This document shows positions 1-7,991 of a DNA stretch of 11,923 bases, in pieces; the stretch's first letter is position 1; every line of letters starts with the position of its first letter. The stretch spans positions 1 to 11,923 of the forward strand of contig PEUE01000004.1 of NCBI GenBank assembly GCA_002780785.1, written 5' to 3'. Both the position numbers and the translations under genes were made by a program. The stretch is from Candidatus Portnoybacteria bacterium CG02_land_8_20_14_3_00_45_8. GTDB taxonomy: Bacteria; Patescibacteriota; Minisyncoccia; Portnoybacterales; GWB1-42-6. The notes beneath the pieces are model-generated. The model saw only the letters and a program-made list of their open reading frames with translations, had not been told where the DNA came from and made no database searches.

Positions 1-13
1 GCCTTCGGCTTTT
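1..13 (+). terminator. Possible end of an intrinsic terminator cut by the window edge
   Basis: The first bases form a short GCC/GGC stem with a 3-base loop, followed by a run of four T. This resembles the downstream half of a rho-independent terminator for a gene to the left. The left half is missing, so it cannot be confirmed. Confidence 0.25.
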
Positions 14-53
14 GACAGGGTAGATGTTATTTTGGAGTAAGCTTCTGACGGGG

Positions 54-81
54 TTGACAAGCCGTTTTAAAGGAGTAAAAT
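54..81 (+). promoter_or_regulatory. Strong sigma70-type promoter for the 16S rRNA transcript
   Basis: A perfect -35 box TTGACA (54-59) is followed after 16 bases by a -10 box TAAAAT (76-81). Transcription would start near base 88, giving a leader of about 380 bases before 16S. This is the best promoter match on the plus strand upstream of the rRNA. Another TTGACA at 12-17 lacks a convincing -10 box. Confidence 0.75.
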
Positions 82-141
82 GATATTGCCTAACCATTAA
101 GAGAAAAATCAACTTTCACAAAACATCTCTTATAAAACCTA

Positions 142-157
142 GCACTCTGAAAACTAA
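142..157 (+). promoter_or_regulatory. boxA-like antitermination site in the rRNA leader
   Basis: The sequence GCACTCTGAAAACTAA resembles the boxA element of Gram-positive rRNA leaders (core CTTTGAAAACT), which binds NusB-S10 and protects rRNA transcription from early termination. It lies about 55 bases after the predicted start of transcription, a sensible position. The match is by eye and not perfect. Confidence 0.5.
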
Positions 158-189
158 TTAAGAACGACCATTTGTGCATCTTGAACAGG

Positions 190-220
190 TCCCGTAAAAT
201 CGCCTGTGGCGACCACGGGA
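190..220 (+). other. Two-part hairpin in the rRNA leader
   Basis: TCCCGT (190-195) pairs with ACGGGA (215-220). Inside it, TCGCC (200-204) pairs with GGCGA (208-212) around a 3-base loop. The two stems are separated by an internal loop of 4 and 2 bases. The role is unknown; it may be a protein-binding or processing element of the leader RNA. Confidence 0.5.
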
Positions 221-300
221 TAAAGAAATACAGATGGTTGTTTTTATTTGATAGCAGCTTAAAAACAGAACCAGTCAACTGCGAAAAAAGTTCTAACGAG

Positions 301-322
301 GTCCCTCGACTTCGCTCGGGAC
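301..322. repeat. Small GC-rich palindromic repeat in the leader
   Basis: GTCCC (301-305) pairs with GGGAC (318-322), with a partly paired interior of CTCG-type sequence. Similar short palindromes containing CTTCGCTC are common intergenic repeats in environmental bacterial genomes, so it is probably a dispersed repeat captured in the leader. Confidence 0.4.
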
Positions 323-351
323 AAATTTTTCTCAGAAAAATTTGGTTTTTT
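323..351 (+). other. A/T-only hairpin followed by T6 in the leader
   Basis: AAATTTTT (323-330) pairs with AAAAATTT (336-343) around a 5-base loop, and T6 follows at 346-351. The outline is that of an intrinsic terminator, but the stem contains no G-C pair. It would be weak, and the boxA-like element upstream could help polymerase pass it. Confidence 0.35.
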
Positions 352-369
352 GTAGTTGTCTCGCATTCA

Positions 370-470
370 AAAGTTAAGCCCAGAGATTTATTGAATCGCT
401 TTACTCGTCAGTTCGCCTTTTTGGCGGACGGATTGGTCGAAGATCGATTCAGTGAATTTCTACTTAACTT

Positions 471-471
<1 letters not shown>
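370..471 (+). other. Large leader stem-loop adjoining the mature 16S 5' end
   Basis: An outer stem of 9 perfect pairs joins 370-378 to 463-471. An inner stem joins 382-397 to 446-461 over 16 positions, 13 Watson-Crick and 3 G-U. A smaller hairpin inside it joins 411-417 to 423-429. The structure ends at the expected 16S 5' boundary, so it is likely a processing or folding signal for 16S maturation. In E. coli the comparable stem is made by leader pairing with trailer; here the leader pairs with itself. Confidence 0.65.
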
Positions 472-2054
<1,583 letters not shown>

Positions 2055-2211
2055 CTAGATTTTTTAAACCCCGCAGTTGCGGGGCGTATAAAATCCGGAG
2101 CGTCGATACCCCGCAATTGCGGGGTGGTCCAGATGCGGACTAAAAAGCATTGGCCAACGAGAGCACGGCCTAAACAGATCTCTCTGCGAGACAGCTACAA
2201 GAAACTAATTT
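2055..2211 (+). other. 16S trailer with two GC hairpins, no gene
   Basis: Between the 16S end and the terminator I see no protein or RNA gene. Two hairpins of the same type occur: CCCCGC/GCGGGG with loop AGTT (2069-2084) and an 18-bp perfect palindrome ending in the same GC arms (2108-2125). No extended pairing between this trailer and the leader was found by eye, apart from a short A/T-rich possibility. Confidence 0.55.
2108..2125. repeat. 18-bp perfect GC-armed palindrome
   Basis: ACCCCGC and GCGGGGT flank a central AATT, giving a perfect palindrome. A near copy lies at 2069-2084, and related CCCCGC/GCGGGG hairpins occur at 759-775 within 16S and at 8078-8096. It is probably a dispersed small hairpin repeat. 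Confidence 0.6.
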
Positions 2212-2241
2212 AAAAAAACAACCCGCCGGGTTGTTTTTTTT
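2212..2241. terminator. Bidirectional intrinsic terminator between 16S and the convergent tRNA genes
   Basis: A 13-bp stem (2212-2224 with 2228-2240) closes on a 3-base loop. Its core is CAACCC/GGGTTG. It has T8 (2234-2241) on the plus strand and A7 (2212-2218) on the other side, so it can stop transcription from both directions. Its place between the 3' ends of 16S and the tRNA operon fits that role, and it shows that the 16S transcript ends here without reaching a 23S gene. Confidence 0.88.
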
Positions 2242-2245
2242 GTTA

Positions 2246-2278
2246 GTGGACTGATGGGGATTCGAACCCCAGACCCCC
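2246..2278 (-). pseudogene. Duplicated 3' fragment of tRNA-Ala
   Basis: These 33 bases are an exact direct copy of 2299-2331, which covers the 3' acceptor strand, T arm and part of the variable region of the neighbouring tRNA-Ala. The offset is 53 bases. The 5' half, D arm and anticodon arm are missing, so it cannot be a working tRNA. It lies between the tRNA-Ala 3' end and the terminator and would be co-transcribed. A duplicated tRNA 3' end is a classic trace of an element that integrates at tRNA genes, but a local replication slip is equally possible. Confidence 0.8.
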
Positions 2279-2299
2279 TTGTTGTTCCGATAGCAGATG

Positions 2300-2372
2300 T
2301 GGACTGATGGGGATTCGAACCCCAGACCCCCACATTGCAAATGTGGTGCTCTACCAACTGAGCTATCAGCCC
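2300..2372 (-). tRNA. tRNA-Ala (anticodon TGC)
   Basis: Read on the minus strand, the 73-base sequence starts GGGCTGATAGCTCAGTTGG and folds into a full cloverleaf. The anticodon stem CCACA/TGTGG carries loop TTTGCAA, giving anticodon TGC. The T arm contains GGTTCGAATCC. The acceptor has a G3-U70 wobble pair, the identity element read by alanyl-tRNA synthetase. The discriminator base is A, and CCA is not encoded because the next bases are CAT. It lies downstream of tRNA-Ile on the same strand. Confidence 0.96.
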
Positions 2373-2384
2373 ATTTTACCGAAT

Positions 2385-2406
2385 ACCCTCCTTTTAAAAG
2401 GAGGGT
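2385..2406. repeat. 22-bp perfect palindrome between the two tRNA genes
   Basis: ACCCTCCTTTT and its exact reverse complement meet at the centre, with a similar CCTCCC stretch a little further right (2423-2428). It sits in the spacer of the tRNA-Ile to tRNA-Ala transcript. Short CCCTCC/GGAGGG palindromes are common intergenic repeats in CPR genomes. It could form a hairpin used in processing the two tRNAs. Confidence 0.6.
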
Positions 2407-2436
2407 CGGGGTGGATTTAATTCCTCCCTTTAATAC

Positions 2437-2513
2437 TGGTGGGCGACTCAGGATTCGAACCTGAGACCTCGTCATTATCAGTGACGCGCTCTAACCAACT
2501 GAGCTAGTCGCCC
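2437..2513 (-). tRNA. tRNA-Ile (anticodon GAT), with encoded CCA
   Basis: On the minus strand this 77-base sequence begins GGGCGACTAGCTCAGTTGG. The acceptor stem GGGCGAC/GTCGCCC is perfect, the anticodon loop CTGATAA gives GAT, and the T arm has GGTTCGAATCC. The discriminator A is followed by an encoded CCA (2437-2439 on the plus strand), unlike the neighbouring tRNA-Ala. Usually this tRNA sits in the 16S-23S spacer and is transcribed with 16S; here it is on the opposite strand. Confidence 0.96.
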
Positions 2514-2530
2514 AAAAGATATACGATAAT

Positions 2531-2559
2531 ATATTAACAGATATTTCTTATTCGTTCAA
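2531..2559 (-). promoter_or_regulatory. Promoter for the tRNA-Ile/tRNA-Ala transcript
   Basis: On the minus strand, TTGAAC (2554-2559) and TAATAT (2531-2536) are separated by 17 bases. This is a good sigma70-type promoter, with a start about 10 bases before the tRNA-Ile 5' end. It lies back to back with the plus-strand promoter beginning at 2562. Confidence 0.7.
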
Positions 2560-2561
2560 GG

Positions 2562-2590
2562 TTGTTTTTTAATCAGGGTTTTGCTATTAT
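2562..2590 (+). promoter_or_regulatory. Promoter for the rightward protein operon, extended -10 type
   Basis: TTGTTT (2562-2567) and TATTAT (2585-2590) are 17 bases apart, and TGC directly before the -10 box gives an extended -10 motif. Transcription would start near 2597, about 24 bases before the first coding start at 2621. No other strong promoter was noticed up to the end of the operon. Confidence 0.65.
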
Positions 2591-2620
2591 TTGAACAGCC
2601 ATAAAAATTAAATTACCACT

Positions 2621-2803
2621 ATGGAAAGCGACATAAAATATGAGTTTGACAAAATTAACAGCGCCCTGGAGGGCCTAAAAAGGGACACTCTGCCGGAACT
2701 GAAAAGAATGATAGAGAACGCTAATTTGGGCGAGATAAAATTGAAACTTGGAGAAATAAAGGATAAACTGGGCCGGATAGAAGATAAAATAAAAAATAAT
2801 TAG
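2621..2803 (+). CDS. Small charged coiled-coil protein, function unknown
   Basis: The product is 60 residues with no recognised domain. It is rich in Lys, Glu, Asp, Ile and Leu. From about residue 30 to the end it has a repeating pattern of LGEIK/LGRIE-like heptads, typical of a short dimeric coiled coil. There is no signal peptide or membrane segment. It is the first gene after the promoter at 2562-2590, and only 16 bases separate it from the deacylase gene. No clear ribosome-binding site precedes the ATG, which is also true of most genes here. Its place in the operon and its low-complexity but consistent helical pattern make it plausible as a gene. A function cannot be assigned. Confidence 0.6.
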   Translation: MESDIKYEFDKINSALEGLKRDTLPELKRMIENANLGEIKLKLGEIKDKLGRIEDKIKNN

Positions 2804-2819
2804 GGCTAAATTAAAATCT

Positions 2820-3326
2820 ATGCTGTCAAAAACCATTCAGAAGTTTTTGGATTTTAATAAAGTAAAATACGAGATACTGGAGCACAAAGTCGTTTACACG
2901 GCTTTTGATAAGGCCTCAACGCTCCACGTTAAGCCAGCGGAAGTAGGCAAGACCATGGTGGTGTCGCTAGACAACAAGAATTACGCTATTGGACTAATCC
3001 CGTCAAATAAACATCTGGATAAAAAGAAGGTGCTAGAGGCGTTTAACAAACTGCGGAAAAAGACCGGCCAAAAGACATACAAAAAAATTGACTTTGCCAA
3101 AGAGCAATGGATGAAAAACCATATCAAGGGAGTTAAAGTCGGCACCACGCCGCCCTTCGGCCCGCTCTATAAATTGCCGTTTTTCATAGATAACGCAATG
3201 ACCAAGCCCTCCAAAATTATCGTCAACGGCGGCTCATACGAAACCTCTCTAAAACTTTCTCCAACCAGCTTAGTTAAACTAGACCCCAAGACATTAAAAG
3301 GCAGTTTCTCAATGGCTAAAAAATAA
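2820..3326 (+). CDS. YbaK/ProX-type aminoacyl-tRNA deacylase
   Basis: This 168-residue protein resembles the YbaK/EbsC/prolyl-tRNA-editing domain. Family members hydrolyse wrongly charged tRNAs in the cytoplasm, such as Cys-tRNA(Pro) or Ala-tRNA(Pro). Visible family features are the N-terminal segment around residues 18-30 (EILEHKVVYTA), the conserved stretch EVGKTMVV with Lys44 at the place of the essential lysine, and the glycine/proline-rich PPFGPLYKLPFFID region (about residues 111-124). The C-terminal GG-x-E-x-S segment is also family-like. The length equals a single free-standing editing domain. The substrate cannot be told from sequence. It lies 7 bases upstream of the carboxypeptidase gene and is probably co-transcribed with it. 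Confidence 0.85.
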   Translation: MLSKTIQKFLDFNKVKYEILEHKVVYTAFDKASTLHVKPAEVGKTMVVSLDNKNYAIGLIPSNKHLDKKKVLEAFNKLRKKTGQKTYKKIDFAKEQWMKNHIKGVKVGTTPPFGPLYKLPFFIDNAMTKPSKIIVNGGSYETSLKLSPTSLVKLDPKTLKGSFSMAKK

Positions 3327-3333
3327 TGATGAA

Positions 3334-4278
3334 ATGTTTAAAGCCCTAGTAACTATTTTATTTACATTAAATCCGTTGGTGGGACTTTTTATTACTGGCG
3401 CCAACGCCCCGCAAGACGCTTCTTTATCCGGAGCGCCTTTGTTTAATGTTGAACAAAACTACAAATTGCCGGTGATAAATGAAGCCAGTATTTTTTTGGC
3501 GGCGAGGCAATTACCCTTAATGCCTTGGCGCAACTGGAATGTGGCTGACCCGCAAATTGAGGCCACCACTTCTTTAGTCTATGATACTTTTCACCGCCAA
3601 GTCCTGTGGCAAAAAAATGATATCTATCAGGCCCGTTCTATTGCCAGTTTAACCAAACTCATGACGGCGCTAGTCGTGATGGAACAAGCTAAATTGGATA
3701 CCAATTTTAAAATAAGCGAGCAAGCCGTGGCCACCCCGGGCGAGACGGGAAATTTGCGGGTAGGCGAGGAAATGTCGGTTAAAAATTTATTAACGGCCGC
3801 GCTAGTTTCCTCCAGCAATGACGCGGCCGCGGCGTTGGCGACCAATGTTAGCTTGGAGTTTGTTTATTTGATGAATAAAAAAGCGCAAGCCCTGGGTCTA
3901 AAAAATACCTCGTTTTTTGACCCGTCCGGTCTTAACCCCAATAATCGTTCCTCGGCCTGGGATTTAATCAAAATAATGCAGGAGGCCTTAAAGCACCCCG
4001 AGCTTCAGCAGATTATGCAGACAGCAACCATTGACGTGCGCTCCGCCGACGGCAAATTTAATCATCACCTAGAAAACACCAATAAACTCTTGGGGCAAGT
4101 GCCGGATATTGTCGGAGGCAAGACCGGCTACACCGCCGAGGCCGGCAACTGCATGATTTTGGCTGTTAAGTCGCCTCATCAGGGCGAATATAATATTTTA
4201 GTGGTTATGGACGCTCAAGACCGCTTAGCTGCCAGCGCTACCTTAGCTAAGTGGACTCGGGAGGCGTTTTTATGGTAA
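3334..4278 (+). CDS. dacA: D-alanyl-D-alanine carboxypeptidase (peptidase S11, PBP5-like)
   Basis: This 314-residue secreted serine peptidase would remove the terminal D-Ala from peptidoglycan stem peptides, limiting crosslinking. Residues 1-25 form a signal peptide with a probable cleavage site after ANA. All three penicillin-binding motifs are present: SLTK (Ser105 nucleophile, Lys108), SSN (Ser150 to Asn152) and KTG (263-265). The protein ends soon after the catalytic domain. It therefore lacks the C-terminal beta domain and membrane-anchoring amphipathic helix of E. coli PBP5, which is about 400 residues. It may be tethered through an uncleaved signal or released. The start at 3334 is the only ATG in frame that gives a complete signal peptide. 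It lies between the deacylase and mraY, so cell-wall genes begin here. Confidence 0.9.
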   Translation: MFKALVTILFTLNPLVGLFITGANAPQDASLSGAPLFNVEQNYKLPVINEASIFLAARQLPLMPWRNWNVADPQIEATTSLVYDTFHRQVLWQKNDIYQARSIASLTKLMTALVVMEQAKLDTNFKISEQAVATPGETGNLRVGEEMSVKNLLTAALVSSSNDAAAALATNVSLEFVYLMNKKAQALGLKNTSFFDPSGLNPNNRSSAWDLIKIMQEALKHPELQQIMQTATIDVRSADGKFNHHLENTNKLLGQVPDIVGGKTGYTAEAGNCMILAVKSPHQGEYNILVVMDAQDRLAASATLAKWTREAFLW

Positions 4279-4284
4279 AATCCC

Positions 4285-4323
4285 ATTGAATAATTATGCA
4301 TTATTTATTCATAATTATTCAAT
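4285..4323. repeat. A/T-rich inverted repeat between the carboxypeptidase gene and mraY
   Basis: A perfect 14-bp stem (4285-4298 with 4310-4323) surrounds an 11-base loop. It fills almost all of the 51-base gap between the two genes. There is no T-run after it, so it is not a standard terminator. It may stabilise or separate the mRNA segments. Confidence 0.55.
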
Positions 4324-4329
4324 AAATTA

Positions 4330-5382
4330 ATGTCTGATTTATTTCAAATCTCAAGAATATTGGGTTTGGCCGCTTTATCTTTCGTGGTGGCTTTTTTATT
4401 TACTCCGTTACTGACCCGCTTCCTCTATAAATACCGAGCTGGCAAGCAAATCCGCACCGAAGGCGCGCCTATCTTCCAGCAAATGCACCAGAAAAAAGCT
4501 GGCACCCCAACTATGGGCGGCTTGCTAATTTGGCTAACCATCGTTTTTTTAGCTCTGCTTTTCTGGGGTCTTGACAAAATGGGTTTTAATTCAATAATCA
4601 CCAAATTAAACTTTCTCAACCGCAGCCAGACCTTATTGCCCTTAGGAGCGCTGGTGGCTTCGGCCATAGTTGGATTTATTGATGACTTGCTCGGTGTTAT
4701 GAAAGTCGGCTCCAAGGGCGGCGGCTTGCAAATGCGCCATCGCCTGATTATCTACACCGCCATCGCGTCTTTTGGCGCCTGGTGGTTTTTCTCTAAATTG
4801 GACTGGAGCACGGTGCATATTCCTTTTGTCGGCAATTTTGACATTGGCTGGTGGTATATTCTGGTTTTTATTTTTATTTTAGTGGCCACGTCTTTTTCGG
4901 TTAACGAAACCGACGGCTTAGACGGCCTGGCCGGCGGCACACTGCTGACGGCCTTCGGGGCTTACGGCGTTATTGCATACTCGCAAGGCCACTTTGATTT
5001 AGCGGTTTTTTGCGGCGTAACAATCGGGGCTCTTGTAGCGTTTTTATGGTTCAATATTTATCCGGCCCGTTTTTTTATGGGCGATACTGGCGCTATGTCC
5101 CTGGGCGTGACATTGGGTATTATTGCCATGCTAACCAACCAATTTATGCTTCTGCCGCTAATCGGTTTTATTTTAATGATTGAATCGCTATCGGTTATTA
5201 TTCAGTTTCTTTCCAAAAAACTGCGCCACGGCAAAAAAGTTTTTATTTCCGCTCCCATTCACCACCACCTTGAAGCTAAGGGCTGGCCAGAAACCAAGGT
5301 CACTATGCGCTTCTGGATAATTTCTTGGGTAATGGCGACACTGGGTTTGGTTATTGCGTTTTTGGATAGATTTTATTTATAA
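4330..5382 (+). CDS. mraY: Phospho-N-acetylmuramoyl-pentapeptide-transferase
   Basis: MraY is an integral membrane enzyme that transfers phospho-MurNAc-pentapeptide from UDP to undecaprenyl phosphate, making lipid I. The 350-residue product is close to E. coli MraY (360). It has about ten hydrophobic segments and all key motifs. These are Asp118-Asp119 in FIDDL, NETDGLDGLAGG (192-203), FMGDTGA with Asp252, and the cytoplasmic HHH (311-313) followed by LEAKGWPE and RFWI. The early GTPTMGG motif (58-64) is also present. It begins a tight run mraY-murD-ftsW-murG that matches the order in classical dcw clusters. No Shine-Dalgarno site is visible before the ATG. Confidence 0.97.
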   Translation: MSDLFQISRILGLAALSFVVAFLFTPLLTRFLYKYRAGKQIRTEGAPIFQQMHQKKAGTPTMGGLLIWLTIVFLALLFWGLDKMGFNSIITKLNFLNRSQTLLPLGALVASAIVGFIDDLLGVMKVGSKGGGLQMRHRLIIYTAIASFGAWWFFSKLDWSTVHIPFVGNFDIGWWYILVFIFILVATSFSVNETDGLDGLAGGTLLTAFGAYGVIAYSQGHFDLAVFCGVTIGALVAFLWFNIYPARFFMGDTGAMSLGVTLGIIAMLTNQFMLLPLIGFILMIESLSVIIQFLSKKLRHGKKVFISAPIHHHLEAKGWPETKVTMRFWIISWVMATLGLVIAFLDRFYL

Positions 5383-5396
5383 TTTGATAACCTGAT

Positions 5397-6872
5397 ATGG
5401 AATTATCTGATTTCAAAAATAAACGCGTTCTCGTTATGGGTATTGGCTTGCACGGCGGGGGAGTCGGCGTGATTAAATTTTTGGTAGAGCAGGGAGCAAA
5501 AGTGCTAGCCACTGACTTGCGCTCTAAGACCGAACTAGCGGACTCGCTGAAACAGTTAAAAGATTTATCCGCTTCGCCGAATCAAGGCAAGCATATAGAA
5601 TATGTGCTGGGCCGGCACCGGCTGGAGGATTTTACCGATACCGAGCTGGTTATTAAAAATCCGGGCGTGCCGGATAATTCAGAATTTTTGGCCGCAGCGC
5701 GCGCCAAAGGTATCCCCATAGAAAGCGATATTGGCATCTTTTTAGAGTTGTGCCCGGCGCCCATAATCGGTGTCTCCGGCACTAAAGGAAAATCAACCAC
5801 CGCCACCTTAATTGCCAATATTTTCAGCCAGCATTTTCCACAAGTAATTTTAGCCGGTAATATCCGCCAATCGGCGCTGACCAAGCTGTCTGAAATAACC
5901 AAAGACACTATTGTGGTGCTAGAACTTTCTTCCTGGCAATTGGCTGACGCCAAAGAGCACAAAAAAAGTCCCTATGTGGCGATTATCACCAATATTTTGG
6001 AAGACCACTTAAATCGCTACAACGCTTTTCAGGATTACGTAGAGGATAAAAAACTTATCCATAAGTTCCAAAAAGACAAGGACTATCTTTTCCTTAATTT
6101 TGCAGACCAGTTGTCGCGTGAGCTGTCCAAAGAAGTCAAATCCCGCATCTATTTTTATTCTACCGACGGCAGCACTTTGCTTAAAGAGGAATTGCCCAAA
6201 ATTAACCAGAAAGCGCGTCTGGGCGCCTATGCTAAAAGTCAAAAGATTTATTACGGCGCGGCCCAAGAAGAGATTTGCGATGTTAAAGACGTAAAACTTA
6301 TTGGCCAGCATAATTTAGCCAATGTGCTGGCGGCCGTTTCCGTAGCTGACCTTTATAACGTTCCTCGGGAAAAAATAAAAAAGGCATTGCGGGAATTCAA
6401 GGGGTTGGCCGGACGTTTGCAGTTGATTGCCGAAAAAGACGGCGTAAAGTTTATTAATGACACTACCGCCACGGCTCCGGATGCGGCCATAGCCGCTATT
6501 CATGCGGTCAGTGCCCATTATTTTCCCGACCGAGTAAAAAAAGGCCAGACAAAAGAAAAACATCTAGTGCTTATTGCCGGTGGCGCGGATAAGGACTTGG
6601 ATTTTACTAAGCTGGGCGAAACTATCGCTGACCATATCAAAGCCGTTGTGTTGCTCGAAGGCACCGCCACACCTAAACTCACCCAAGCCATCACCAAGCC
6701 CGAAATCATCAAAGGCACGACGGATAATATGATTAAAGCCGTGAAGCTGGCGCGGTCTTCGGCCAGTGACGGCGATATTATTTTGCTCTCGCCAGGATGC
6801 GCCAGCTTTGGTCTGTTTAAGCACGAATTTGACCGCGGCCAAAAATTTAACGAAGCTATAAATTCTTTGTAG
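5397..6872 (+). CDS. murD: UDP-N-acetylmuramoylalanine--D-glutamate ligase
   Basis: MurD is the cytoplasmic ligase that adds D-Glu to UDP-MurNAc-L-Ala using ATP. The 491-residue protein has an N-terminal Rossmann-like domain (about 8-100, starting VLVMGIGLHGGG). The central ATPase domain carries the P-loop GTKGKST (128-134), ELSSWQL (176-182) and EDHLNRY (202-208). Lys219 lies near the position of the carbamylated lysine. The C-terminal domain carries GRLQL, INDTTATAPDA (353-363) and LLSPGCASF (463-471). The E. coli enzyme is 438 residues; the extra length includes a lysine-rich loop near 378-388. The NDTTATAPDA variant, where many bacteria have NDSKATN, is notable. It begins 14 bases after mraY. 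Confidence 0.95.
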   Translation: MELSDFKNKRVLVMGIGLHGGGVGVIKFLVEQGAKVLATDLRSKTELADSLKQLKDLSASPNQGKHIEYVLGRHRLEDFTDTELVIKNPGVPDNSEFLAAARAKGIPIESDIGIFLELCPAPIIGVSGTKGKSTTATLIANIFSQHFPQVILAGNIRQSALTKLSEITKDTIVVLELSSWQLADAKEHKKSPYVAIITNILEDHLNRYNAFQDYVEDKKLIHKFQKDKDYLFLNFADQLSRELSKEVKSRIYFYSTDGSTLLKEELPKINQKARLGAYAKSQKIYYGAAQEEICDVKDVKLIGQHNLANVLAAVSVADLYNVPREKIKKALREFKGLAGRLQLIAEKDGVKFINDTTATAPDAAIAAIHAVSAHYFPDRVKKGQTKEKHLVLIAGGADKDLDFTKLGETIADHIKAVVLLEGTATPKLTQAITKPEIIKGTTDNMIKAVKLARSSASDGDIILLSPGCASFGLFKHEFDRGQKFNEAINSL

Positions 6873-6882
6873 GATTCTTTCT

Positions 6883-7989
6883 ATGCCAAAAACTAAACGG
6901 GGGCAGCCAGATTATATTCTTTTATCGGTTATCGGAATACTGGTAGTTTTTGGCTTGCTGATGGTGTCTTCGGCCAGCATCGGCATATCACAGGAACGAT
7001 TCGGCGAAAGTTATTATTATTTAAAAAATCAGCTATTGCGCGGCCTACTGCCCGGGCTGATTTTAGGTCTAATCGCTTATTTCATTCCGTATCGTGCCTG
7101 GAAAAAACTGGCCCTGCCTGCTTTTGCCATCACGGTGTTGCTGTTAGTTTTGGTTTTTATACCCGGCATTGGCCTAAGCCACGGCGGTTCCCAGCGCTGG
7201 ATAAATTTAGGACCAGCCACTTTCCAGCCATCAGAGTTTTTAAAACTGGCCTTTATTATTTATTTAGCCGCCTGGTTTACGGGTAAAGGCAAAGCGGTTA
7301 AGAATTTTTCTGAAGGTCTAATGCCGTTTGTTCTTTTGGTCGGCGTGCTGGCACTGCTTTTGTTGCTGGAGCCAGACATTAGCACGATGGGCATTATCGG
7401 CTTTACGGCCGTGGCGATGTATATTCTGGCCGGCGCCCGATTTTTCCATATCGGTCTGCTAATTATTGGCGCAGCTACGCTTTTTACTTTTTTAATCAAG
7501 TTTTTTTCCCACGCCCAAGACCGCTGGCAAACTTTCTGGCATCCCGAACTTGACCCAAGGGGTATCGGCTATCAAATAAATCAGGCCCTGCTGGCGCTGG
7601 GGTCGGGCGGCGTCTTTGGGGTGGGGCTCGGCCAAGGTCTACAAAAATTTCGTTACCTGCCCGAGCCGGCTTCTGATTCCATTGTGGCAGTAATTGGCGA
7701 AGAATTGGGTTTTGTGGGTTTACTGGCTTTAATGTTGCTATTTACCATTTTTGCCGCTCGGGGTTTTAAGATCGCGCGGCAAGCGCCGGATGATTTTGGC
7801 CGCCTGCTGGCCGGAGGACTTACCAGCTGGGTATTAATTCAGGCGCTAATTAACATCGCCGCTATCTGCGGTTTAATGCCCTTAACCGGCATTACTCTGC
7901 CTTTTATATCGCTGGGCGGCTCTTCCTTGGCTATCACTCTGGCGGGAATGGGGATACTACTTAACATATCAAAACACAGCAAAATATAA
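6883..7989 (+). CDS. ftsW: FtsW/RodA family peptidoglycan glycosyltransferase, probably FtsW
   Basis: This is a SEDS-family membrane protein that polymerises lipid II into glycan strands at the septum with a partner class B PBP. The 368 residues contain about ten transmembrane segments. Family signatures are RWINLGPATFQPSEFLKLA (105-123), EPDISTMGI (163-171), GIGYQINQALLALGSGG (227-243) and PASDSIVAVIGEELG (262-276). Asp265 of the last corresponds to the essential catalytic aspartate. PLTGITLPFISLGGSSL follows near the C terminus (333-349). FtsW and RodA are hard to separate by motif alone; the position between murD and murG favours FtsW. It follows murD by 10 bases with a weak AGGA site. The following gap before murG is occupied by an inverted-repeat element. 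Confidence 0.93.
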   Translation: MPKTKRGQPDYILLSVIGILVVFGLLMVSSASIGISQERFGESYYYLKNQLLRGLLPGLILGLIAYFIPYRAWKKLALPAFAITVLLLVLVFIPGIGLSHGGSQRWINLGPATFQPSEFLKLAFIIYLAAWFTGKGKAVKNFSEGLMPFVLLVGVLALLLLLEPDISTMGIIGFTAVAMYILAGARFFHIGLLIIGAATLFTFLIKFFSHAQDRWQTFWHPELDPRGIGYQINQALLALGSGGVFGVGLGQGLQKFRYLPEPASDSIVAVIGEELGFVGLLALMLLFTIFAARGFKIARQAPDDFGRLLAGGLTSWVLIQALINIAAICGLMPLTGITLPFISLGGSSLAITLAGMGILLNISKHSKI

Positions 7990-7991
7990 TT

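Larger units (their letters stand above)
88..470 (+). other. Long structured 16S rRNA leader, no protein gene
   Basis: These 380 bases precede the mature 16S and contain no credible gene. Short open frames on both strands run into the rRNA or lack any protein-like character. Instead the region holds a boxA-like site (142-157), a two-part hairpin (190-220), a GC palindrome (301-322), an A/T hairpin (323-343), and a large stem-loop (370-471) touching the 16S 5' end. This fits a transcribed leader that assists antitermination and 16S maturation. Its length is greater than most bacterial leaders I know. Confidence 0.65.

Noticed and set aside
12..40. An additional rRNA promoter with TTGACA at 12-17
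   Set aside because: The sequence at the right distance (GAGTAA) is a poor -10 box compared with the promoter at 54-81.
2246..2300. A second complete tRNA-Ala gene
   Set aside because: Only the 3' 33 bases match; D arm, anticodon arm and 5' acceptor strand are absent.
2170..2475. Minus-strand open frame of 101 codons over the tRNA region
   Set aside because: It is the translation of tRNA-Ile, tRNA-Ala and the tRNA fragment; phrases such as SSVGRAP and GFESP are typical of tRNA genes read as protein.
4425..6842. Several antisense open frames inside mraY and murD
   Set aside because: They are shadows of well-supported genes with all family motifs on the plus strand.
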